In this document: positions 18,296 to 25,256 of the stretch, in pieces
How the letters are laid out: every line of letters starts with the position of its first letter
Numbering within the stretch: the first letter of the stretch is position 1
From: Nocardioides albidus
GTDB lineage: Bacteria; Actinomycetota; Actinomycetes; Propionibacteriales; Nocardioidaceae
NCBI RefSeq assembly: GCF_006335005.1
Contig: NZ_VDMP01000013.1
Location: 49,017-110,766, forward strand
Reading direction: 5' to 3'
DNA: 61,750 nucleotides
The notes under the pieces: model-generated
The model's database searches: none
Seen by the model: only the letters and a program-made list of their open reading frames with translations
Told to the model about the DNA's origin: nothing
Program-made: the position numbers and the translations under genes

Positions 18296-19189
18296 TCAGC
18301 GCTCCGGGATGTCCGGCTGCGGGAAGACCCGCGGGACCAGGTCGAGGCCGCGCACGTGCTCCGCGATCTCCCCGCAGGTGGTGACCCACAGCTCCGGCAT
18401 CGCGGCCATCGTCTCGAGCAACGACTCCAGCGCCCGGATCCGGCCGAGCCGGCCGCTCAGGAACGGGTGGATGGTCAGCGTGAAGCACGACTCGTAGCGG
18501 TAGGCCTCGGTCAGCTCGCCGGTCCACATCGACAGCGCCTTGGCCGGGTCCTCGATGACGCCCGGGCCGAACACCTCGGGCACGAACGCGAACTGCTCCC
18601 AGTCGTCGAGCGCCCAGGAGACGGGGATCTCGACGATCGAGCGGGCTCCCTCCCCCGGCCGCTCGGCCAGCTCGTAGGGCAGGTCGGAGTCCATCAGGCT
18701 GGAGTCGTAGAGGAAGCCGCGATCGAGCAGGATCTCCGCCGTCGAGTACGACGTCTCCCACAGCGGCGCGCGATAGCCGACGGGACGCACCCCGAGCACC
18801 TTCTCCAGCGACTCGATTCCGCGGTCGATGATCGCGGCCTCCTCGGCGTACGACAGGCCGGCCATCGCCTCGTGCAGGTAGCCGTGGTGGGCGATCTCGT
18901 GGCCCGCGTCGCGGATGCGCCGGAGCAGGTCGGGATAGCGCTCCACGGTGTAGCCGGGGGCGAAGAAGGTCGCCTTGAGGTCGAAGCGGTCCAGCAGGTC
19001 CAGCACGCGCGGGACGCCGGTCAGCGCGCCGTAGGCCTGGTGGCTCATCACCGACAGCCGGTCCCGGGTGCCGGGGTCGATGGTGAGCGCGACGTCCTCG
19101 GAGTCGAGGTCGAAGCCGAGATTGGCGGCGGCGCGGAAGCCCGTCGGCCAGGCGATCGGGGCGGCGGGCAGGGTGACGTCGTTCATCAC
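18296..19189 (-). CDS. PuuE-like polysaccharide-deacetylase-fold hydrolase
   Basis: 297 residues. NodB/polysaccharide deacetylase fold: an early acidic motif NLGFDLDSED, then LKATFFAPGYTVERYP and GHEIAHHGYLHE with metal-binding histidines, then GYRAPLWETS, and SCFTLTIHPFLSGR near the end. It has no signal peptide, so it acts inside the cell. That fits the PuuE-type allantoinase and amidohydrolase branch rather than a cell-wall deacetylase. It probably opens or deacylates a C-N bond in a ureido or amide intermediate. It overlaps the upstream SDR gene by 4 bases. The exact substrate is not known. Confidence 0.85.
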   Translation of the reverse strand: MMNDVTLPAAPIAWPTGFRAAANLGFDLDSEDVALTIDPGTRDRLSVMSHQAYGALTGVPRVLDLLDRFDLKATFFAPGYTVERYPDLLRRIRDAGHEIAHHGYLHEAMAGLSYAEEAAIIDRGIESLEKVLGVRPVGYRAPLWETSYSTAEILLDRGFLYDSSLMDSDLPYELAERPGEGARSIVEIPVSWALDDWEQFAFVPEVFGPGVIEDPAKALSMWTGELTEAYRYESCFTLTIHPFLSGRLGRIRALESLLETMAAMPELWVTTCGEIAEHVRGLDLVPRVFPQPDIPER

Positions 19190-19965
19190 GCACGCGCCCT
19201 CGTGCTGCCGCCGTTGGCGGACAGGGTCTGGCCGACGAACGCCTTGAGGCCGGGGCGGGCGAGCAGGGCGACGGTGGCGGCGATCTCCTCGGGACGGCCG
19301 ATCCGCCCGGCGGGGATCGCCCGGCCGTACTCGGCGTGCATCTCCTCCAGGCTCAGGCCGGCGTCGTCGGCGTCGACCTGCAGCTGCGGGGTGTCGATGA
19401 TCCCCGGTGCGACCGCATTGACGGTGATGCCCTCCGGCGCGAGCTCACGGCCGAGTGACTTGGTGAGCGCGATCAGGCCCGCCTTCGAGGAGGCGTACGC
19501 CGTGGCGTTCGGCCAGCCGATCACCCCCCACTCGGAGGTGATGATCACGATGTTGCCGCGCCCCTGTCGGCGCATCCCGGGCAGCACCGACTGCACGCAG
19601 CGGTAGGTCCCGGTCAGGTTGGTGTCGATGTTGCGCCACCAGTCGTCGAGCGACTGGTCCAGCAGCGGGCTCATCGACATGTACGCCGCATTGCAGACCA
19701 GGACGTCGACCGGGCCGTGCTCCTGCTCGACCTTCGCGAACGCCGTCCGCACGGAGGTGGCGTCGGCCATGTCGGCCACCACCGGGAAGCCACCGGTGAG
19801 CTCGACGACCTCGCGCATCTGCTCGGTGTCGGCGCGGCCGTTGACGCCGACCGTGGCACCCTCGGCGGCCAGCCGCAGGGCGATGGCGCGGCCGATGCCC
19901 TGGGTGGCGCCGGTGACGACCGCGATGCGGCCCTCCTGGTGGCGCGGGGGCTGGAAGTCGGTCAT
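19186..19965 (-). CDS. Short-chain dehydrogenase/reductase
   Basis: 259 residues, a classical SDR. Cofactor motif TGATQGIG at about 19-26, structural CNAAY in place of NNAG, catalytic Ser in IVIITSEWG, the Tyr/Lys pair in AYASSKAG, and VNAVAPGIIDTP after it. It would oxidise or reduce a hydroxyl or carbonyl group with NAD(P). It overlaps the PuuE-like gene downstream by 4 bases and the second SDR upstream by one base, so both belong to the same operon. The substrate is unknown. Confidence 0.92.
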   Translation of the reverse strand: MTDFQPPRHQEGRIAVVTGATQGIGRAIALRLAAEGATVGVNGRADTEQMREVVELTGGFPVVADMADATSVRTAFAKVEQEHGPVDVLVCNAAYMSMSPLLDQSLDDWWRNIDTNLTGTYRCVQSVLPGMRRQGRGNIVIITSEWGVIGWPNATAYASSKAGLIALTKSLGRELAPEGITVNAVAPGIIDTPQLQVDADDAGLSLEEMHAEYGRAIPAGRIGRPEEIAATVALLARPGLKAFVGQTLSANGGSTRARA

Positions 19966-20654
19966 CAGATCACTGCTCCCATGTTGGGGGAGATGACTTC
20001 GCCGAAGCAGAAGCCACCCTCGTCGACGAGGAACTGCACCGCCTGCGCGATGTCCTCGGGCTGGCCGAGGGCGCGGGCCGGCAGCGAGGCGAGGTACTCC
20101 GGGGTCCGTTGCGGCGCGGGCAGGAGCGGAGTGTCGGTCGGTCCCGGCGCGACCGCGTTGATCCGTACGCCGTGCCGGGCGACCTCCGCGCCGAGGCTGC
20201 GGACGAAGCCGAGGATCGCGCCCTTGGCGGCCGAGTAGTGCGCCTCGCTGTCGGTGCCGCCGATGCCGAGCTCGGAGGAGATCGCGACGATCGCGCCCTC
20301 GCCGCGCTCGATCATGCCGGGCAGCACCTCACGCACCGGGTTGAGCAGTCCGCCGACGTGGACCCGCATCATCCGGCCCCAGCGGTCCTCGTCGATGTCG
20401 GAGAACGGGACCAGCTCGTAGTGGCCCGCCGCGGTGACGAGGGCGCCGATCGGCCCCACCTCGGCCTGCACCCGGGCGAGCGCCGCCCGGACGATGTGCG
20501 GGTCCGAGACGTCGCAGACCACGGCGTGCTCCAGGTGGTCGGCGCGGCGCATGTCGATGCCGACCACCGTCCAGCCGGTCTGCTCCAACGCCCGGCACAC
20601 GGCCGCACCGATGCCCGAGGCCGCGCCGGTGACGACGGCGACACGCGCGGTCAC
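19965..20654 (-). CDS. Short-chain dehydrogenase/reductase (second of a pair)
   Basis: 229 residues from GTG 20654, which overlaps the permease stop (GTGA). Motifs: TGAASGIG near the N-terminus, ISSELGIGG carrying the catalytic serine, the Tyr/Lys pair in AHYSAAKGAI, and INAVAPGPTDTP. It is a typical SDR and only distantly like its neighbour, so the pair is not a simple recent duplication. The two enzymes may act on successive alcohol intermediates or form a hetero-oligomer. The longer reading frame that runs further upstream is a shadow of the permease gene. Confidence 0.92.
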   Translation of the reverse strand: MTARVAVVTGAASGIGAAVCRALEQTGWTVVGIDMRRADHLEHAVVCDVSDPHIVRAALARVQAEVGPIGALVTAAGHYELVPFSDIDEDRWGRMMRVHVGGLLNPVREVLPGMIERGEGAIVAISSELGIGGTDSEAHYSAAKGAILGFVRSLGAEVARHGVRINAVAPGPTDTPLLPAPQRTPEYLASLPARALGQPEDIAQAVQFLVDEGGFCFGEVISPNMGAVI

Positions 20655-22135
20655 GACCGCTCCCCCACGGGCCCGCTGATCCTGTTGCGCCGGCTCGCGT
20701 AGACCGCGACGCCGACGATGCCGAGCGCTACCAAGCTGATCACCATGCTCCAGTTGATGTACCAGGGTTGACCGGGCTGCGTGCGCGGCCAGAGGACGTT
20801 GACGATCTCGAAGGCGAGCCAAGCCGCGGCGGCGTACGTGACGATCCCACCCCAGCGGCCCAGGGAGAAGGGCCCGGGCACCCAGCGACCGCTCAGCCGC
20901 AGCAGCGCGGCAGCGAAGACCGGCACGGCGAAGGCGATATAGGGCCCGAGGACCGAGAAGTTCACCAGCACGTTGTAGAGGTCGGAGCCGGCGAACAGCA
21001 GGAACAGTCCGGAAACGACGGCGGTCAGGCCGATCGCACGGATCGGCATCCGCTCCGGGCCGGCGAGCTTCGCCAGCGCCTCGGCGCCGGGGAGGGCACC
21101 GTCGCGGGCCATGCCGTAGACCGCACGCGAGACCGCGGACTGCACCGCGAGGAACGCCGAGACGAAGCCGATCACGAACATGATGAGCAACGGCTTGGCG
21201 ATCGAGGCGCCGAGCTGCGCGGTCAGCGTCGCCGAGACCGGGTCGCCGCTCTGCGCGCTGAGGACGGCGGGCAGGTCCGGGATCGCGAGGATGACCGCCA
21301 CGGCCGAGAACATCACGATCGAGCCGACCAGCAGCAGGCCGAACACGATCGCCTTCGGCACGTTGCGCTCCGGCTCCTCCACCTCCTCCGCGATCGACCC
21401 GGCCGACTCGAACCCGAGAAAGGCCCAGCCGACGAAGGCCATGGCGAGGAGCATCGTGCTCACCGTGCCGCCCTCTGCGTCCGGCAGGCCCTCGAAGAGG
21501 GTGGAGACCGGGTTGACCCGGTGGAAGACGAGAAGCACGATGCCGAGCACGACCGAGCCGACGATCTCGCACAGGATGCTGGCGATGATCATCACCTTGA
21601 GCACCTGGCGCCCGATCATGTTCGCCGCAGTGCCGAGCCCGATGATGCCCAACGAGACCGCCGCGAGCTGCAGCCGGGTCGGTTCGACGACGTCGAGCAC
21701 CCCGAGCAGGAAGCCCGCGGCGGCGTACGCCATCGTCGAGAGGGTCAGCGTCAGGCCCCACAGGTAGGCCCACGCGGCGGTCCAGCCCCACGCGGTGCCG
21801 CGGGCGTGGCGGGCCCACTGGTAGACGCTGCCGGCGTACGGCCAGCGCGAGGCGAGCTCACCGAAGACCAGCGCCACCAGCATCTGGCCGGCCAGCACGA
21901 TCGGGAACGCCCAGAAGAACCGCGGGCCGGCGGCGAACAGGCCGAGCGCGAAGATCGCGTAGAGCGCCACGATCGGCGAGATGTCCGCGAAGGCCAAGGA
22001 CAGTGCGGAGCGGAAGCCGAAGCCGCGGTTCAACGTGTCGTGGGACGCGCCGGGCGCTCCCGCTGCTGCGGCGGCGGGGCGCTGCGAGGTCTCTGGTCCC
22101 ACGATGTCCTCCTCCGTGGCGCCCGCGGCGGGCAC
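20651..22135 (-). CDS. APC-family amino-acid/polyamine permease
   Basis: 494 residues with about 12 membrane helices. APC signatures include FGFRSALSLAFADISPIVAL and GELASRWPYAGSVYQWARH near the start, AFVGWAFLGFESAGSIAEEV in the middle, and SAVSRAVYGMARDGALPG before the last helices. Most members import amino acids, polyamines or choline-like amines with protons. It is the first gene of the minus-strand catabolic set. The start may be the ATG at 22135 or a GTG slightly downstream (VGPETSQ). It gives the cluster a second uptake route besides the NCS1 permease. Confidence 0.92.
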   Translation of the reverse strand: MPAAGATEEDIVGPETSQRPAAAAAGAPGASHDTLNRGFGFRSALSLAFADISPIVALYAIFALGLFAAGPRFFWAFPIVLAGQMLVALVFGELASRWPYAGSVYQWARHARGTAWGWTAAWAYLWGLTLTLSTMAYAAAGFLLGVLDVVEPTRLQLAAVSLGIIGLGTAANMIGRQVLKVMIIASILCEIVGSVVLGIVLLVFHRVNPVSTLFEGLPDAEGGTVSTMLLAMAFVGWAFLGFESAGSIAEEVEEPERNVPKAIVFGLLLVGSIVMFSAVAVILAIPDLPAVLSAQSGDPVSATLTAQLGASIAKPLLIMFVIGFVSAFLAVQSAVSRAVYGMARDGALPGAEALAKLAGPERMPIRAIGLTAVVSGLFLLFAGSDLYNVLVNFSVLGPYIAFAVPVFAAALLRLSGRWVPGPFSLGRWGGIVTYAAAAWLAFEIVNVLWPRTQPGQPWYINWSMVISLVALGIVGVAVYASRRNRISGPVGERS

Positions 22136-22259
22136 CAGGTGGCGCCATCATGGCGACGGAGGGCAGGACGGGGCAGCCTCGGTCAGGTAACAGATCGCAC
22201 GCCCGAGTTCATACATTCGCACAACCGGCGGATCGTGCCCGGGCCTGCTCGGAACGCAC

Positions 22260-22294
22260 GAGGCCCCCGGCACCCAAAGGGTGCCGGGGGCCTC
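22260..22294 (-). terminator. Strong hairpin terminator downstream of cspA
   Basis: GAGGCCCCCGGCACCC-AAA-GGGTGCCGGGGGCCTC is a perfect 16-bp stem with a 3-base loop, 20 bases past the cspA stop. A long U-run is not evident, which is common in high-GC actinobacteria. It would isolate cspA from the catabolic operon downstream on the same strand. Confidence 0.85.
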
Positions 22295-22313
22295 GCGAAG
22301 CGTCAGACTGATG

Positions 22314-22517
22314 TCAGACGGCGCGGACGTTCTCCGCCTGCGGGCCCTTCGGGCCCTGGGTGACGTCGAACTCGACCTGCTGGTTCTCGTCCAGCGACTT
22401 GTAGCCGTTGCCCTGGATGGCCGAGAAGTGGACGAAGACGTCCGGGGTGCCGTCGGCTGGGGCGATGAAGCCGAAGCCCTTCTCGCTGTTGAACCACTTG
22501 ACGGTGCCCTGAGCCAT
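22314..22517 (-). CDS. cspA: Cold-shock protein, CspA family
   Basis: 67 residues, the full single-domain length. The two RNA-binding motifs are present as KGFGFI and VFVHFSAI, with the family start [11 protein letters not shown] and the end PQAENVRAV. The protein is an RNA chaperone that binds single-stranded nucleic acid and aids translation. The ATG is preceded by AAGGAGAA. Its unusually long upstream space toward the divergent guanidine riboswitch leaves room for a structured 5' leader, as is common for cold-shock mRNAs. Confidence 0.97.
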   Translation of the reverse strand: MAQGTVKWFNSEKGFGFIAPADGTPDVFVHFSAIQGNGYKSLDENQQVEFDVTQGPKGPQAENVRAV

Positions 22518-22710
22518 GATTTTCTCCTTGGTGTTCGGTGTTCACCCGACGACGTGTCGGGCTTGGTGCTGAAGACATCCGTCTTGCCTGATGCCCAGCT
22601 GAACCGAAGACCAAGAGCACAAGATGAACTGCATCCACTGTGGCTGCAGAAGGCTCCCCGAGAGGAACCACTTCAACACTGGGAACTCTAGCACCGGATC
22701 GCGTCACGTC

Positions 22711-22716
22711 TAGGAT
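22711..22716 (+). promoter_or_regulatory. Candidate -10 box for the guanidine-riboswitch transcript
   Basis: TAGGAT matches a -10 hexamer and would start RNA about 20 bases before the guanidine-III aptamer. The matching -35 region is poor, so this is only a candidate. Confidence 0.35.
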
Positions 22717-22741
22717 CGAGACACGGTCGGCGATTCGACCG

Positions 22742-22781
22742 CCGGACGAGGGAGCCGTACCCGGAGCGCGACAAGACGGCC
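22742..22781 (+). promoter_or_regulatory. Guanidine-III (ykkC-III) riboswitch
   Basis: The segment beginning CCGGACGAGG, continuing with GCCGTACCCGG and then GACAAGACGGC, matches the conserved core of guanidine-III riboswitches as I recall it. CCGG at the 5' end, the GACGAGG element, CGTACCCGG and ACAAGACGG occur in the right order. GCCGT (22753-22757) can pair with ACGGC (22776-22780) to make the pseudoknot helix. It ends just before the ribosome site GAGAGG of the SMR exporter gene, so guanidinium binding would free translation. The family call is from memory, not from a search. Confidence 0.9.
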
Positions 22782-22799
22782 ACGAGAGGTGTGGCTGCC

Positions 22800-23114
22800 A
22801 TGGCGTGGCTGGTGTTGATCGTGTCCGGCGGACTCGAGGCGGTGTGGGCCACGGCCCTGTCCCGCTCGGAGGGATTCAGCAGACCGGTGCCCGCCGGTGT
22901 GTTCGTCGTGGCCCTGATCGCGAGCATGGTCGGGCTCGGCTACGCGATGCGCACCCTGCCCGTGGGGACGGCGTACGCCGTGTGGGTCGGGATCGGCGCG
23001 GCGCTGACGGCGGCGATCGCGATGGTCAGCGGCGAGGAGAGCGCGAGCGCCGTGCGGATCCTGCTGCTGCTCGGGCTGGTCGGCTGCGTGGTCGGGCTCA
23101 AGCTCGCGCACTGA
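22800..23114 (+). CDS. gdx: SMR-family guanidinium exporter (Gdx/SugE type)
   Basis: 104 residues from ATG 22800, with GAGAGG 10 bases upstream; the GTG at 22791 is too close to that site. Four membrane helices. Glu13 in SGGLEAVWATAL is the proton/substrate carboxylate of SMR proteins, followed by Trp16 as in Gdx exporters. The segment RTLPVGTAYAVWVGIGA is the Gdx-type signature rather than the drug-exporting EmrE type. It acts as an antiparallel dimer exchanging guanidinium for protons. The guanidine-III riboswitch directly upstream supports guanidinium as the real substrate. Confidence 0.93.
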   Translation: MAWLVLIVSGGLEAVWATALSRSEGFSRPVPAGVFVVALIASMVGLGYAMRTLPVGTAYAVWVGIGAALTAAIAMVSGEESASAVRILLLLGLVGCVVGLKLAH

Positions 23115-23231
23115 GCCCCCGCCCGCCGGGCTCGGCCCGGCGTCCGGAGCCGAATGCGGCGCTGCGGCTCGGGTACCACCAGGTCTCAGCAGAACAGTGG
23201 CAGGACAGACGACCGCTCACCTGGGGGAACC

Positions 23232-23345
23232 ATGACGACCAACGTGCCGGATCTGGAGGACACCGACGAACACGAAGGGGCGGGCCTCGTGCTCATCCTG
23301 GCGCTGCTCGCGCTGTCCGCGGTGCTGGTGATGCTCTTCACCTGA
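23232..23345 (+). CDS. Very small single-helix membrane protein (37 aa)
   Basis: From ATG 23232, preceded by GGGGGAA. An acidic N-terminal half (PDLEDTDEHEGAG) is followed by one strong hydrophobic helix LVLILALLALSAVLVMLFT that ends the protein. It lies between gdx and cobT on the same strand, 44 bases before cobT. Its function is unknown. Small proteins of this shape often modulate a larger membrane partner; CobS downstream is a membrane enzyme, but any link is speculation. Confidence 0.6.
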   Translation: MTTNVPDLEDTDEHEGAGLVLILALLALSAVLVMLFT

Positions 23346-23389
23346 ACGCCCTGCCGGGACCCGTCCGCGCGGCGGTAGCGTTCGGCTCC

Positions 23390-24424
23390 ATGAGCGCCCT
23401 CGCCGCACCCGACCCCGCCGTCCGCACCGCCGCCGCCGAGCGGCTCGCCGGGCTCGCGACACCGGCCGGCGCACTGGGCCGGCTCGGGGAGCTGGGCGTG
23501 TGGCTGGCCGCGACCCAGGGCGCGGTGCCGCCGCCGCTCCTCGACAACGTGCGCCTGGTGATCTTCGCCGGCGACCACGGGGTCGCGCAGCACGGCGTGT
23601 CGGCCTATCCGCCGGCGATCACGCCGGCGATGGTGCGGACCTTCGTCATGGGCAAGGCCGGCGTCTCGGCCCTCGCCGCCGCGCACGGCGTGCAGGTGCG
23701 GGTGCTCGACATCGGCGTCGACGACGACCTCGAGGGCGTGCCGGCGCACGTGCAGGCGCACAAGGTACGACGCGGCAGCGGCGCGATCCACGTCGAGGAC
23801 GCGCTGTCCGCGGACGAGGCCGCCCGCGCGTTCGAGGCCGGCCGGGCCGTCGCCCGCGAGGAGATCGCGGCGGGTGCGCAGCTCCTGCTCTCCGGCGACA
23901 TGGGCATCGGCAACACCACGCCTGCCGCGGCCATGGTGGCCGCGGCGCTCGGCCTGCCCGCCGTCGAGGTGACCGGGCGCGGCACCGGCGTCGACGACGC
24001 CGCCCTCACGCACAAGCAGGTCGTCGTCCAGCAGGCCCTCGACCGCGCGGGCGACCGTGTCGAGGACCCGCTCGACGCACTGGCCGCGCTCAGCAGCGCC
24101 GACCTGGTGGCGACCGTCGGCTACCTCGTCCAGGCCGCGGAGAGCGGCGTACCCGTCCTCCTCGACGGGCTGATGTCGGTGGCCTGCGCGCTCTACGCCG
24201 AGCGGATCGCGCCCGGTGCAGCCGCCTGGTTCGCCGCCGGGCACCGCTCGACCGAGCCGGCCCAGGCCCTCGCGCTCGAGAAGCTCGGCCTCGAGCCGGT
24301 CCTCGACCTCGGGCTGCGGCTCGGCGAGGGCTCCGGTGCCGTCGCCGCCGTCCCCGTCCTCCGCTCCGCGGTCGCCCTGCTGCGCGACGTCGCCCTCCTC
24401 GCCGACCTGATGCCCCCGGAGTGA
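23390..24424 (+). CDS. cobT: Nicotinate-nucleotide:dimethylbenzimidazole phosphoribosyltransferase
   Basis: 344 residues from ATG 23390. It makes alpha-ribazole phosphate, the lower-ligand precursor of B12, from nicotinate mononucleotide and dimethylbenzimidazole (named cobU in the Pseudomonas scheme). Motifs: VIFAGDHGVAQHGVSAYPP near the start, LLLSGDMGIGNTTPAAAM in the middle, and the C-terminal LGLRLGEGSGA carrying the catalytic glutamate. Its stop overlaps the GTG of cobS, so the two are translated together. bluB at 41.5 kb supplies the base. Confidence 0.97.
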   Translation: MSALAAPDPAVRTAAAERLAGLATPAGALGRLGELGVWLAATQGAVPPPLLDNVRLVIFAGDHGVAQHGVSAYPPAITPAMVRTFVMGKAGVSALAAAHGVQVRVLDIGVDDDLEGVPAHVQAHKVRRGSGAIHVEDALSADEAARAFEAGRAVAREEIAAGAQLLLSGDMGIGNTTPAAAMVAAALGLPAVEVTGRGTGVDDAALTHKQVVVQQALDRAGDRVEDPLDALAALSSADLVATVGYLVQAAESGVPVLLDGLMSVACALYAERIAPGAAAWFAAGHRSTEPAQALALEKLGLEPVLDLGLRLGEGSGAVAAVPVLRSAVALLRDVALLADLMPPE

Positions 24425-25188
24425 GCGTCGCCGTGGCCGGTCGCAGCCTGCGGCTCTCGATCGGGATGCTGACCGCGCTGCGGGTGCCCGCCGTCCTGAG
24501 GGTCTCCCCCGGCGTCGCGACCGGCGCGCTGCTGCTGGCGCCGGTCGCGGTGCTCCCGCTGGGCGCACTGGTCGGCGGTGTCGCCTGGGCCGGTGGCCGT
24601 CTCGACCTGCCCGCGCTGGCGGTCGCCTTCGTCGCGCTCGCAGCCCTCGCCGTCGGCAGCCGCGCGCTCCACCTCGACGGGCTCTCCGACGTCGCGGACG
24701 GGCTGACCTCGTCCTACGACCGCGAGCGGTCGCTGGCCGTGATGAAGAGTGGTACGGCGGGCCCGGCCGGCGTGGCCGCCGTGGTGGTCGTGCTCGGAGC
24801 CCAGGCCGCGGCGCTGTCGTCCTATGTGTCTGTCGCCGATGGGCTGCGTCCCGCCGTGATCGCCGGCGGTGCGGTGTGCGCGTCGCGGGCCGCCCTGTGG
24901 ATCACCGGCTGCACCCTGGCTCCTCCGGCCCGGCCGGACGGACTGGGAGTCACCTTCACCCGACGGGTGCCCGTGCTGGTCGCCGTCGTCGGCTGGGCCG
25001 GCCTCGCCGGCCTGGCCGCGCTGGTCGACCCGGTGCGGGGGCCCGTCACGGTGGCGACGGCTGCCCTGGTGGTCGCCGCGCTGACGGCCCACGCCGTACG
25101 CCGGTTCGGCGGGGTCACCGGTGACGTCTTCGGCGCCGCGATCGAGCTGGCGCTCGCTGTCCTCCTGATCGGGCTCGCGGGCGCCTGA
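24421..25188 (+). CDS. cobS: Adenosylcobinamide-GDP ribazoletransferase (cobalamin synthase)
   Basis: 255 residues from GTG 24421, overlapping the cobT stop. A polytopic membrane enzyme that joins adenosylcobinamide-GDP to alpha-ribazole to finish cobalamin (cobV in the Pseudomonas scheme). The Mg-binding motif is HLDGLSDVADGLTSSYD, followed by MKSGTAGPAGVAA. The last part has RRFGGVTGDVFGAAIEL, also a conserved motif. About six hydrophobic segments. It ends in a hairpin shared with the convergent secreted-protein gene. Confidence 0.96.
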   Translation: MSVAVAGRSLRLSIGMLTALRVPAVLRVSPGVATGALLLAPVAVLPLGALVGGVAWAGGRLDLPALAVAFVALAALAVGSRALHLDGLSDVADGLTSSYDRERSLAVMKSGTAGPAGVAAVVVVLGAQAAALSSYVSVADGLRPAVIAGGAVCASRAALWITGCTLAPPARPDGLGVTFTRRVPVLVAVVGWAGLAGLAALVDPVRGPVTVATAALVVAALTAHAVRRFGGVTGDVFGAAIELALAVLLIGLAGA

Positions 25189-25208
25189 CGGACCCCTGAA
25201 TGAGGCGA

Positions 25209-25240
25209 CGGCCCCGCCCCCAAGAGGGGGACGGGGCCGC
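25209..25240. terminator. Hairpin between convergent cobS and YDG-repeat genes
   Basis: GGCCCCGCCCCC and GGGGGACGGGGCC form a long GC-rich stem around AAGA. It lies between the stops of two convergent genes and probably ends transcription from both sides. Confidence 0.75.
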
Positions 25241-25256
25241 GCCGGAGACCTGCAGG

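Noticed and set aside
22800..23114. Multidrug (EmrE-type) exporter
   Set aside because: The GTAYAVWVGIGA signature and the guanidine riboswitch point to guanidinium instead.
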